The notes under the pieces: model-generated
The model's database searches: none
The model's input: the letters and a program-made list of their open reading frames with translations, nothing else
What the model was told of the DNA's origin: nothing
Program-made: the position numbers and the translations under genes
Origin: Sipunculus nudus
Lineage: Eukaryota; Annelida; Sipuncula; Golfingiida; Sipunculidae
NCBI GenBank assembly: GCA_026874595.1
Contig: CM049309.1
Coordinates: forward strand, 91,596,723-91,660,722
Reading direction: 5' to 3'
Length of the DNA: 64,000 nt
Part shown: piece after piece, positions 12,396-24,600 of the stretch
Numbering within the stretch: position 1 is the first letter of the stretch
How the letters are laid out: every line of letters starts with the position of its first letter

Positions 12396-15014
12396 CAAGG
12401 GACCTATGGGTCACGACGCTCAGCTGTTATATATGATAAAAAATATTATTTAGAAATGAGGCACATGCTGGTTTTGTGTAGTAATAAATATAAGCTGTAT
12501 TATGAGTTGTTGTTGTTTAGCTTATGTATGATTTTGATAGTACCTTTGGAGACAGGGAAGAGGATCGATTTCATTCATTTTATTAACAAATGGAGTACTA
12601 TTGTCACACAGATTTTGACTTGGCCATATAACTTATACGCAGAACATATAATATATGAGTTTAACTATTTATTAAAAAAAATTACAAATATTGTCCCAAA
12701 TATAATTTTTATAAAAAATAATAAGAGAATCATATGATTTTTTAAAATGAAATATAACTGATATGATTATTAAAATAATATTAAAGAATATATTCATGAA
12801 TGCATTCATGAATACATTTTGAAAGTATTTGCACGAGTATTCATATACTTTCATTTTTACCTGAATTCCTATTCTTTATGCAAGAAACATATAATGGAGT
12901 ACATAATCATATTCGTATTTAAATACAAAAACAAAGTATTCACACCATGTCTGGTATTTATTCAGTTTCACCAACCAATGATGTTGAGAATGCAGATTAT
13001 ACAAAATTCACACATTTAAATAATGATCATAAGTACCTGGTTTTATGGCTTTTAATTATATTAAAAAATAACTGTAAAAAATTCATTTTGGACCAATTTC
13101 ACATCAATGTACACACTAGACACAGTAGGAATCTAGATAATATTATCAACTGCATCTTTGTCTATCATTAATTTCCTTCATATGATCCCTAATGATTAGT
13201 AATGAATAATATGATTTACTTCTTTATCATTAAAATTGAACTGAAAAATGCCATAGGTGACTGCATGGTGTTATTTGGAATATGTGACATTCTACCCATT
13301 GATACAAGATTCTTATATCATCAGTAACTGCAAGTTAATTTCCTGTTATTATTAACTAACAAATTCCTTTTCTATTTTTCTTTAATTTGATATTAAAAAC
13401 CAATAAAAATTTATTAATTTATTGTTTATTGTTATGTTGTTGGTTAAAACTACTAGATGAGTTGGGTTGGACACCTGGATCAACTGTGGCTGGCCATAAG
13501 CTGCCTGGATTCCTGTATGCCTCGCCTCAAGCGTGCATAATTTGATGTCAACAAGGTCAACATACATGTGACTCAAGAGGGGCTGGAGAGAGCCAAAGTC
13601 TGACAGGGTCTCATAAAAAACATTAATAAAAGCTACAATTTTTGGCCAATTTCTTTCAGCTTTCTAAACTAAAAAGCTGAAATCCTAATGTGTGCATGAT
13701 ATGAAAATTATATCAACAGTGCTCACAAGACACAAACGTGCCATGGTCACAGTTGGGCAAAATTTAAGGTACTAATTTTATATTTATACTAATAACTTAT
13801 AAAATTTGAAAAATTCAGAACTAATTTTGGGTATTCAATTGAATCTTGATTAAATAATGTAACATCCCTGACAAAAAAATCTCTAGCTTCAGCAATGCCC
13901 TTGTTAAGGGAGTAAATATATTTCTTGATTTTTTACAAAGTGCATTATGTTTGGGCCCATATCTTAAAACAATTACGCAATACTGACATCATTCTGGCAT
14001 GTGCATAGAGAATGAAAAATATGTATATTATTTATGATTAAAGTCAGATCAGTGGTTTTGATATTAGGCAGTCTTGAAGTGTAACAATGGGTTTTTAATG
14101 GAAAAATGAAGTTTTTCATTAATATCTCGAAGGTATTAAGTCCTAGTGACCAAATTCTTGGCATGGTAGGGGATTTAGGAGACATCTAACTGTATGCCGA
14201 ATTTAAGGGAACTAAGAGCTGAAGCTGGGGAGCTGAGCTCTTGCAAACTGCATAACACTAGCTTGATGTAAACAATATGTTACATGGTGCTTGAAAACTT
14301 ATTAAAATCTACAGTTTTTGATCAACTGGTTTCAAATTTTTGGTGTTAACAGTTGAAATGCTAACAAAAACATGCTGTGAAAATTAAATCCACAGTACTT
14401 ACAGGAAAAAAACGTGCCATGGTCAAACTTTGGCAAAATTTAAGGTACCAATTTTTTATTTTTATTAATATTTTAGAAAATTTAAAAGATTTTCGTCTAA
14501 TTTTGGGTATACAATTTAATTTTGATTAATTAAAGTTATATTACTGGAAAAAAGGTCGATAGCTTTAACATTTTTTGTGTTAAGTGATCAAATATCTTTC
14601 CTGATTTTTTAGAAAATGCATTATGTTTGGGCCCATAACTTTTTTAAATTAAATAATACAGACATAATTTCTGGCATGTACATAGGAACTATATAGAGGA
14701 ATATTTATGGTAAATATGAGGAAAAACAGATGAGTGGTTTTGATATTAGGCAGTCCTGAAGTGTGAAAATAGGTTTTTAATAAAAAATTGAGGTTTTTCC
14801 TTAATTTCTCAAAGGAACGAAGTTGCAAAGACCCAGTTTTCGGCTTGGTAGGAGATCTTGGGGACATCTAACATTATGCCGAATTTTGGATTCCTAGGTC
14901 TTACGGTTTCAAAACGTGCCACATCTACGGACGGACGGACGGACGGACAGACGGACGGACGACGGACAATGGACCACGACTATAGCTCAGATGACTTATA
15001 GTCAGCTGAGCTAA
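12396..15014 (+). mobile_element. H1 element copy 2, complete (~2.6 kb)
   Basis: CAAGGGACCTATGGGTCACG at the 5' end. At the 3' end, a GACGG-rich stretch (14932-14968) is followed by a hairpin (TAGCTCAG...CTGAGCTA enclosing TGACT-TAT-AGTCA) and CTAA. Two core repeats begin CGTGCCATGGTC near 13737 and 14413. The flanks read ATA before and TAACC after, consistent with A|T insertion. It is collinear with copy 3 over its whole length. Confidence 0.88.
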
Positions 15015-15147
15015 TAACCAAACAGAGTTTGATTACTAATGCATTTGTAAGTGCATTCGCAGTTTGTATGTGATAAATGTATTCGCCAAAACGAAGTTTT
15101 GCGGATACTATGTTTTTGACCGGGTTCCGCCGCCGCGTTCGTTTCCG

Positions 15148-15845
15148 TACGCTCCCGAGGCAGCGGAAATCTTACGCTTCTAAAGAAGCAACTGATTTTC
15201 ACGCTGCCAGCTTTGACCGTTTATGATATATTTAGACACCAGATGGCGGTTCGTTGTCCGCTGAAAAAAACACGTGCGTATGATGTGACAAGCAGCCAAC
15301 CAGATGCCAATAAACAAACACTCGACAGGCATCCTGGCTCCGCCCATAGCTGCGCTTCAAGCGCCGTTTGAAGACAGTTTACAGTCGCATCTTAATTGGT
15401 CCCTCTGCATTCTCGCATCATCGACCGATTCGATTCTGACATGACTGTGTTAGCGTAGCCATGTATCTGTTGTCTGCAGAACTGAAACCAGCCAGCGAGG
15501 TGTGCACGCAGCCTTTGTTGTTACGTTTCGTTTGAATTACAGCATACCGGCCGGGCATCCTATGTGCTCAAAGCCCTGAGCAAACCACGTCTGCGGCAAT
15601 TCTCTCCGAGCCTGTGGCCTGTTCAGACGGTTACTGGGACGAGGAGCTGTCACTCAAAACGAAATGAACACGATTGGCTCCGTGTATTCCTCACTTGGCC
15701 GTGTCTTCCAGCACAAGGTCTCATCTGATTGGACAAAAATACAGTGCTCCCCTCTGGTGTAGCAATTCAGAATACGAGGTCATAACAAACAGCGCTTACC
15801 ATATAGGCAGTAGGCCTATAGTTAAAGCGCTGTGTAAAGAGCGTA
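15148..15845. mobile_element. 698-bp DNA transposon with 9-bp target duplication
   Basis: Flanked by the perfect direct repeat TCGTTTCCG (15139-15147 and 15846-15854). An intact P1 copy at 38890 has this sequence once. The ends are inverted: TACGCTC at the left, GAGCGTA at the right, with partial pairing over about 19 bases (13 of 19). The insert is GC-richer than its surroundings. A 9-bp duplication suits Mutator-like elements, but the family is not proven. No transposase frame is present. Short open frames inside are not genes. Confidence 0.85.
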
Positions 15846-15944
15846 TCGTTTCCGGAGAACTCCTCTGAGACTACTAGACTGATTTTTCCGAAACGTACAC
15901 CAATTATCGGGTCACATGTGAACTGGTGCCTAACCAATTTGCGT

Positions 15945-15957
15945 TGACCTCTGACCT
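15945..15957 (-). promoter_or_regulatory. DR1-type nuclear-receptor-like motif in P1
   Basis: AGGTCAGAGGTCA on the minus strand: two AGGTCA half-sites with one spacer. The same motif lies at 36325-36337, 38780-38798 (three half-sites) and 45858-45870 in other P1 copies. Binding is unproven. Confidence 0.35.
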
Positions 15958-16045
15958 TTCCTCTCTGCCCAGCGTCCATTTGTGCGTCTGTTTCCACACA
16001 TAAACCCACATATGTCGGGAACCGTTTGACTGATCAGGAAAAAAA

Positions 16046-18650
16046 CAAGGGACCCATGGGTCACGGCGCTCAGCTGTAATATATGATAAAAAATATGATT
16101 TGGGAAAGAGGCACATGCTTGTTTTATGTGGTAATAAATATAAGCTTTATTATGAGTTGTAGGTGTTTAGCTTATGTATGATTTTGATAGTATCTTTGGA
16201 GACAGGGAAGAGGATTGATTTCATTTATTTTATTAACAAATGGAGTGCTATTGTCACACAGATTTTGACTTGGCCATATAACTTATAAGCAGCACATATT
16301 ATAAAAGTTTAACTATTTATTAAAATTTAATAACAAATATTGTGCCAATATAATTTTTATTAAAAAAAAATAATAAGAAAATCATGATTTGTTAAAATAA
16401 AATATAACTGAAATGATTATTGAAATAATATTATAGAATATATTCATGAATGCATTCATGAATACATTTTGAAAGTATCTGCACTGGTATTCAAATACTT
16501 TCATTTTTACCTGAATTCCCATTCTTATGCAATAAATTTTTTTTTAATGCAGTACATATTCATATTCGTATTCAAATACATTTGCAAAGCATTCGCACCA
16601 TGTCTAGTATTTATTCAGTTTTAGCCAAACAAAGATGTTGAGAATCCAGAATATACAAAATTCACAAATTTAAATAATGATCATAAGTACCTGGTTTTAT
16701 GGCTTTTATTTATGTAAAAAAAATAAATGTAATATATTCACTTTGGACTACTTTCAAATCAATCTACACACTAGACACAGTAGGAATCTAGATTAATATT
16801 ATCAACTGCATCTTTGTCTATCATTAATTTCCTTCATATGATCCCTAATGATTAGTAATGAATAATATGATTTATTTTTTTATCATTAAAATTTCACTGA
16901 AAAATACCATAGGTGACTGCATGGTGTTATTTGGAATAACATTGACATTGACATTCTATCCATCCATACAAGATTCTTACATAATCAGTAACTGCAAGTT
17001 AATTTTCTGTTACTCATCAACTAACAAATTCCTTTTCTATTAATTTTTCTTTAATTTATTATAAAAAAAAAATACAAAATTATTAATATATTGTTTATTG
17101 TTATGTTGTTTTTCAAAACAACTACTAGATGAGTTGGGTTGGACATCTGGATCAACTGTGGCTGGGCATTAGCTGCCTGGCTGCCCCAGTGTATGCTTCG
17201 CTCAAGCATGCATAATCTGATGAAAAGTCAACAAGGTCAACATACAGGTGACTGAAGAGGGGCTGGATTAAGCCTGGGTCTGACATGGTCTCATATAAAC
17301 ATTAATAAAAGCTACAATTTTTGGCCAATTTCTTTCAGCTTTCTAAACTACAAAGATGAAATCCTTATGTGTGCATGATATGAAAATTATATCAACAGTG
17401 CTCACAGGACACAAACGTGCCATGGTCACAGTTGGGCAAAATTTAAGGTACTAATTTTATATATTATATAATTGAAAAATTCAGAACTAATTTTTGGTAT
17501 TCAATTGAATCTTGATTAAATAATGTTACATCCCTGACAAAAAATCTCTAGCTTCAGCAATCCTCTTGTTAAGGGAGTAAATATATTTGATTTTTTAAAA
17601 AGTGCATTATGTTTGGGCCCATAACTTAAAACAATTACGCAATACTGACATCATTTCTGGCATGTGCATAGCGAATGTATAAAAAATATGTATATTATAT
17701 ATGATCAAAGTCAGATCAGTGGTTTTGATATTAGGCAGTCTTACAGTGTAACAATGGGTTTTTAATGGAAAAATGAAGTTTTTCATTAATATTTCGAAGG
17801 AATTAAGTCCTAGTGATAAAAGTCTTGGCATGGTAGGGGATTTTGGAGACATCTAACTGTATGCTAAATTTAAGGAACTTAGAGCTGAGGCTGGGGAGCT
17901 GAGCTCTAGCAAACTGCATAACACTAGCTTGATGTAAACTTTGTGACATGGTGCTTGAAAACTTGAATAAAATCTACAGTTTTTGATCAAACGGTTTAAA
18001 ATTGTTGGTGTTAACAGACAAAATGCTAACAAAAACATGCTGTGAAAACTAAATCCACAGTACTTACATGAAAAAAACGTGCCATGGTCAAACTTGGGCA
18101 AAATTTAAGGTACCAATTTTATATTTTTGCCAATATTTAAAAACATTTAACAGATTTTGATCTAATTTTTGTTATACAATTAAATTTTGATCAATTACTG
18201 AAAAAAAATTCCTACCTTTAACACTTGGTCTTAAGTGACCAAATATCTCTCCTGATTTTTTTACAAAGTCCATTATGTTTGGGCCCATAACTTTTTTAAA
18301 TTAAATAATACTGACTTAATTTCTGGCATGAACATAGGAACTATATAGAGAAATATTTATGGTAAATATGAAGAAAACCAAATGAGTTGTTTTGATATTA
18401 GGCAGTCCTGAAGTGTGAAAATAGATTTCTAATAAAAAATTGAGGTTTTTCCTTAACATCTCGTAGGAACACAATCCTATTGACCCAATTTTCGGCATGG
18501 TAGGAGATTTTTGGGACATCTAACTGTATGGCAAATTTCAGATTCGTAGGTCCAATGGTGTCGAAACGTGCCAGTCTTACGGACGGAAATCCGGACGACG
18601 GACAATGGACCACAACTATAGCTCAGATGACTTATAGTCAGCTGAGCTAA
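16046..18650 (+). mobile_element. H1 element copy 3, complete, inside the reversed P1
   Basis: Starts CAAGGGACCCATGGGTCACG and ends CAGCTGAGCTAA. The P1 sequence stops at GATCAGGAAAAAA and restarts at TGTACAAATGTAGC, so both ends are set by the host repeat. There is no target duplication. Two core repeats lie near 17418 and 18080. Length and order match copy 2. Confidence 0.88.
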
Positions 18651-19277
18651 AAATGTACAAATGTAGCACTTGCATAGCTTTATAAAATACACAAAAAATG
18701 GTGGCGCCATCTGCAACGTGTTTGCACAGCATCCGTCTGTCTGCTGTGGGATTAAAAAACACTCATATCTCGGCAGTGGTTTCACAGACCTGCCTAACAT
18801 TTTGCAGGTTTATACAACCTGAACAGCTTTCTTTATTTAATGACACCTACATTCTGTTTTACACTGCAGACATCCAAGCTCATATCTCGGGAACTGTTTG
18901 ACCGATTGGGCCAAAATTTTGCATATGTATAGACCTCACATAGTTCTTGATCATACACAAAATTGGAGGGCCCACCTACAACCACTTCTGCACAGCGTCC
19001 GTCTGTTTGTCTGTCATGGGCTAAAATCACTCATATCCCAGTAATGGTTTGACTTATCTGCCTAAAATATTGTGTGTTTATACATCTTGGTTAGCGTTCT
19101 TGATTTTTTTGGGAGGTGGCGCCACCTACATACACATTTCGGCTGCGGACATCCATGCTTATATGCAACACACCTCACTCTATTTCCCCTTGCCACTCAA
19201 TCCATGCCTCACTTCACCCGTTCCACTCTTGATTTTGGCAGATACACGTAGTCGCTTGTTGACTACTCATATTCTAG

Positions 19278-21348
19278 TTTTACTCTGCTTTTATGTGCCA
19301 AGTCCTGTTTGAACCAAACCCTGGATCAAGGACACCGGACTTGGATCCATGATTTACGATCTTTCTTATGGGGTCAAACCACGAACTGTGTAAATTAAAT
19401 CAGCAAAAATTTTTAAGCAGTGTTACAATGGATTATTTATGGTGTCCAATAGAGAAAATAATTGCTCCTCCTGGTATGTGTTGGGGTGGGGCTGGTGTTT
19501 GTTATGGTGTGTTTCTTTTCTGTCACCTTGTGATGGAGGAAAAGAAGACAGGCAGTTTGTTGAGCATACAACAAAGCTTTATTACATAATTTGGGGCTGG
19601 CCAGCCCAGGTTTTAGAGCAGGTGCTCCTATTACTGCACACCCTAGCAATACTAAACCAAACGTGCTAAATGAAAGGTTAACAAGTACTACATGTAATGC
19701 TTAATCATTAAACTATGAAGAATAGTCCATGTATCCATTGTTCAAAATCAATTGATAGAATCCTTAATCAACAACTCTATAAATGTTCCTACTGTAATAC
19801 AGGCCATGAAGACTAACTGTAAACTAACGATCCACTTTGCAACATCTTAACTCTGCTTGTTCCTACATTTAACCAACATGCAAAAAGTGTAACATTACAA
19901 GCTGGTGATCATCCTATACATCTGACCACAGACAAGTTTCTTCTGGTCCTTTTGCACTTTTAGCTAAGTGACAAATTGACTCGTGTATCAAAAGTTTATA
20001 CACTGTAACATGTACGAGTCTATGCATGTGGTACTAGTACTTCAGAAGAACCCTTCTTTTGCACCACTGGAGATCGACAAATTATGCCTGGTGACAATCA
20101 GCAATCCGACTTGTACGATTGATCTTATAGCCAAGAACCTAATGCCATGAAAGAAGTCAAGACAAATCTTAATTTATCAGACCCCTGCTGATTTTAACAC
20201 AACACAGACTTTATCTATTTAGATACAAATGATATATGAACTGGAACACAAAGCTGAACTGTGTTTTTTTTTTACCAGTTAACATTTACCATAGTCCTGA
20301 TGGAACAACTGTTATTACCATTAATAACAAATGACTTGTAACTGTGACAAAAATTACAAATATAAGTGGTAAATGTACACAACTTGTGGATTTTATTTGT
20401 TCTATTAATGTAGGTCAGCTTGGCAAAACATTTCAAAGGGAAACCATGGACAATCTTCAGAAAATATGATTATGCTAAATTATGCAATTTTATTGGAAGT
20501 TAACTGTCTGCTGTCTAACATCTACCATGAGTCAAGAAAATGAATCGCATAAAACCTTAGTAATAGGAAGCATAATTCTTTATCAGCATTCTGTAACTGG
20601 TGGATACGTGAAGTGACATTAAATACACATGCCTGTTGGAGACATTTCTAACCATAAGACTGGAGAAGGCAGTACTCCACTAACTTTTATAAAGAGGGTC
20701 AGCTTGGAATGCAGTACAGCTCCAATGAATGAGGCCAACAGACCTACATAGAAGAAAATATATCAAGGACCACTATGGAAATAAGTTTATATAATAAACT
20801 TTTTAGTGTTATCCTTGGTTATGTCAGGATACTGTATTTTATGATGAATGTTGTTTAATATGCTTGTTATCTGACCACCTAAATAAAATCAATCAATAAA
20901 AAGAATTAAAAAAATACCCTGATTAAACACTTCACTTGGAATAACTAGTGCATTAATGGTTAATGTAGTGATTAGAAACAAACTTCTTTGGTGTAGTCAT
21001 TACTTTACCACAGGAATGTGCTGTCCTCATACCATCCTAATTAAAATCATATATCTGAATATATAATTACTTTGAAAAACAATACAATAACCTCTTTGCC
21101 AGGATGCAAGATATCTGCCACCAGGTACACAAGTTTACAAATTTCCATCGTGATCTAATACAGTGTTAAGTCTTTGTCAATTCAGTTAAATATTGATAAA
21201 TGAATACAAATTATACTTAATATATAATAATTCTTTAACATATAAAATCTGTAATGACCAACATAATAATTGTGTCAATTTGGTTTCAGACTAATAAATA
21301 GTATTACTGAGGACAGCACAAAGCCAAGGTTGACCTTCTCTTGCTTAT
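19278..21348. other. Region downstream of ODC, no intact gene
   Basis: Single-copy-looking AT-rich DNA. It holds a relic zinc-ribbon frame (19715-19816). Several 60-80-codon open frames near 19370-19670 have no family signature. Confidence 0.4.
19715..19816 (+). pseudogene. Relic frame with CxxC...CxxC zinc-ribbon motif
   Basis: A 33-codon frame starting MKNSPCIHCSKSIDR, with a second pair in YKCSYCNTGHED, then TAA. CxxC-x14-CxxC spacing recalls the zinc ribbon of RPA70 C-terminal OB folds, which are also carried by some Helitron-type elements. The following 600 bases read as broken OB-like pieces in changing frames. This is a weak resemblance only. It could be a decayed transposon or RPA-like gene. 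Confidence 0.25.
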
Positions 21349-21354
21349 TTTATT
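21349..21354 (-). terminator. Candidate polyadenylation signal of ODC
   Basis: AATAAA on the minus strand, about 105 bases after the TAA of the terminal exon. Position and orientation fit a 3' end for the spliced ODC transcript. Such hexamers are common in AT-rich DNA. Confidence 0.4.
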
Positions 21355-21458
21355 GTTAATTGTAGATTTAATAAAACTTTTAACAAAGTGCTTAATTTTC
21401 TGCATGTCATTACTGTAAGGACAAGGGGCACATCAGTGACAGTGCACATAATAATGCC

Positions 21459-21612
21459 TTAAATTTCAGCGACACATGTCTGGATTTCAAACGGGTCTGG
21501 TTGAACAAGAGGTGGTGCCACTTCTCCTCTCGCACTGAAAGCACACGGGCACGAGGCTGAGGAATCTTCAATCATGTACTCCCTCTTGACACCACGCATG
21601 CTGATCGGCAGA
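21459..21612 (-). CDS. ODC: Probable ODC terminal coding exon (C-terminal tail)
   Basis: After the acceptor TTGTATTTGTAG, one base completes the split codon. Then 50 codons follow, starting [16 protein letters not shown], then [16 protein letters not shown], ending in TAA at 21459-21461. The vertebrate tail after the same splice point is about 47 residues, so the length fits. The vertebrate tail also carries an LPVSCA-like stretch and is the degradation signal. Codon use is gene-like and the phase matches only the 22177 donor. Homology of the tail itself is weak. Confidence 0.68.
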
Positions 21613-24600
21613 CTACAAATACAACAATAAATGCAAAATATGTAAAACAGGAAAAATATACAATGATTAAAGCAAAATATGTTATAATTTTATACACTTA
21701 ATTTACAGATAATTGTTCAGATGTATCCAAATGAAGCCTAAATGAACCTCCATACATATGTACACATTGTGCTGTGAAACAGCATAAGAATTTAACATAT
21801 CTGTCAACACTGGAACTCTAGGCATAAGAAGTAGCGTTTTTAAGTTGAGACAAGGTAACCTGTTTAACCTGTATACTAATAAGGTACAACACATTTGTAC
21901 AACTGACCATCACAATAAACAAACCATAAAGCTTTCAGAGAAAGATCTTAACAGATTTATATGCATAATCATGAATAAGTATAAAAAGTGACATTCAAGA
22001 ACAATTTATTTTCTGAAGTACACAACAAGAATTGTTTCAAGTAACACAGGTGAACTTTATTTTGAAAGATTCCTAAATACATAGTTGCTTATGCAGCCAA
22101 GTTCATACCAAGTGTTAAGCTGAGAAGTATCAAGAGAAGGCTTATTGTAAGATAAGAAATACAAGTTCCTACAGACCATGTGGGGTCATTGACAATGTAG
22201 TAACAGATGGGTTTGGGCATGCCGTTGAAGTTAGAGGCAGCACACATGGTGTAGGCTCCCATGTCTTTGAAGCACATCCAGTCCCCAGTCTCAAGCTCCG
22301 GCAGCAGACATTCCTTCTGGATACAGTCCAGGCCATCACATGTGGGCCCCCACACACTGCTGGAGTATACATGGTCACTGCTGCTCTCCTGAAACACAAG
22401 TACAGATTCACTCCTATATTTGAAAATGAAAATACTTAAGTTCCTGATCAGCTATTAAAGGGAGTTGGTGGCCTGCATACAGCTACTAACTGTTCTAGTA
22501 ATATTCATTACCGTTAAGTGTAAATTTAGTACAACAGATATTCAGATTTTCAGTTAAGATCCTTGACTGTGAGTGTGACTAAAACCCACAAGTCATATCA
22601 TAAATGATGGAGACTTGGTATATTAAGACTGTTCTTTTTGTTGTAAAAGATGCATCTACCCGGTATATTAACTTACTAAGGGTCATTCTGGTTTGAAAAA
22701 TTTTATTTTGATTTTCCAAAGTAAGTTACCAATTTTGAGCTACAGCCGCTCGGACATTTCTTTCAAGAAGATAAAATCATACACTTTCCTTTGTTATGTA
22801 GTACTTTTACTTGTTTAGCAAAATAAATCTGTTATTATCATGCTTTTCCCTTATCATTTTACATTTTTATCGAAACATACCAAAAAATTAAAAATAAAAA
22901 AAAAAAAAAACGCCTGCCCACATTGATTTATGAAAAAAAGTGCCTGAGAACCATACCTTTTTTTTATTTTGGCCTAACTAGAAATTTTTAGTCATAAAGC
23001 CCAGACCTCCATCAAGGAAGCTCATATCCCCCCATACAGCACTGTTGGAAATGCAGCCTATTTCCTTAAAACAAGGCCTACAGGCCTAATGCGAACCTGT
23101 GCATTGGGAAATACACCAGGTATAATGCTTCAATGCTGGACCATTACTTTTCTTGTATATGAACAATGTAAGTACTAAACATTTTGAATAAGAAACAATT
23201 ACACAAACATCACTGCTGAAATTCTGGCATGGGTGCACACAACACAAAAACAAGGGACCCATGGGTCACGGCGCTCAGCTGATCGTGATTGGACTATAAA
23301 TGTTTCTCCACTGTGATACTATATTGAGTCGATAAAGCTTATGAATATCATGTACATGTTGGGCTATTATAAAGGAATGTAATGTAATATGTGAGTAAAT
23401 GATAAATGAAATTACCTGACTGATGGATTAATAGAGTCAAATAAAGTGGTTTATTTTTTATTTATTTAGGAGGGGTTGAAAATTGTGATATATTTGAGCA
23501 AATATGAATGCAATGACAGCAGTAATAAGCAGTAGTAGAATGATGATAAGGCTATTTGTTGAAGGATCTAAAGTGTATGGTAGTCTGCAAGCGTTCAATT
23601 TGACAGATATGATGTTATGATTAACTATGCTGATGAAGTGATTTATGAATAGGTGACTGTATGACACAATATCTCTTTAGTCTTGACAAGGTACATTATT
23701 GTGATGCCCACTATGTCTACATATTACACAATATTGACATAATTGCTGGCATGTACATAGGTACCTATGGACGAATAGTTATACAAAATATTAAAGTATG
23801 AATATATCTGATTCATCTTGTTCTTGCTTACTGAGGCTGACTTTGGGATGGGGTTCGGAGAAGGGAAAAGTGAGGGCAGCACGAAGGTGGATGTAGAAAT
23901 ATTCTATTGTAATGTTTTTCATTTATATAAGAATATGAAAAGCTAAGAGGAAAGGGGCCCTCCTACTTGGTTATAGTAAAGTTCTCAATATATGATTGCA
24001 AACTAATACTCTGACAAGACTGTCATGAAGAAAAACAGTAAAAGTTTTGAGATACTGTGTTGCATACGAAAATTTACAGATGGACAGGCAAGTGGACAGA
24101 ATGGACTAATACCTTTATTTCACTTTCAAGAGAATAATGCATTTAAGTTTATATATAATCCTATTTTTTTAAGCAGATCCACTTTTTCCATTAAGAAGTT
24201 TTTATCTGAATCATTTTTTTATTTACAGGTTTATAAATTTTTAATTAAAAAACCTGAAAATATAAATTAAAATATTAGAATTGTTGCAAAGTTGCAATCA
24301 TTATATGTACAGAGTAAAAAACATTGGGTCATATTATGCATACACATATATTTTATTATTTTTAAATCATAAATGTTTAAACTGATTTTAAAAGAAAATA
24401 ATGCCACAACATGGCATCTACAAGAATATTACTTGAATCACTATTAAAAAGTTTTGCACATTGGAGTTTTCAGGATATGCTTAATTTTATTCACCAAAAT
24501 AAAATAAAAGTAAATTTGATAAAATAAAACATCTTTTCAAATAAAGTATACACACTGTTGGTTGAATGAGGGACAAAAATATCATTGTGCTCAATACTAT

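Larger units (their letters stand above)
15077..19277 (-). mobile_element. P1 (pearl-like) element in reverse, split by two insertions
   Basis: The 3' terminus lies on the left (15077-15110: hairpin around GCCAAAACGAAGTTTTGCGG). The 5' terminus lies on the right (GTAGTCGCTTGTTGACTAC and ATTCTAG ending at 19277). The body holds GGTGGCGCCA cores near 18702 and 19118. It is interrupted by a 698-bp insert (15148-15845) and H1 copy 3 (16046-18650). The P1 sequence runs on across both, leaving a net ~890 bp. Confidence 0.85.

Noticed and set aside
13973-18519. Recurring minus-strand peptide MSPxSPTxPxxGSLxL in H1 copies (13973, 14649, 17607, 18316, 47886).
   Set aside because: It recurs because H1 core DNA recurs. 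Lengths and ends vary and there is no codon bias. I treat it as a by-product.
22089-22388. Calling the gene an antizyme inhibitor.
   Set aside because: All ODC catalytic residues that I can check are present, including the PLP lysine, EPGR and the GPTCDG cysteine.
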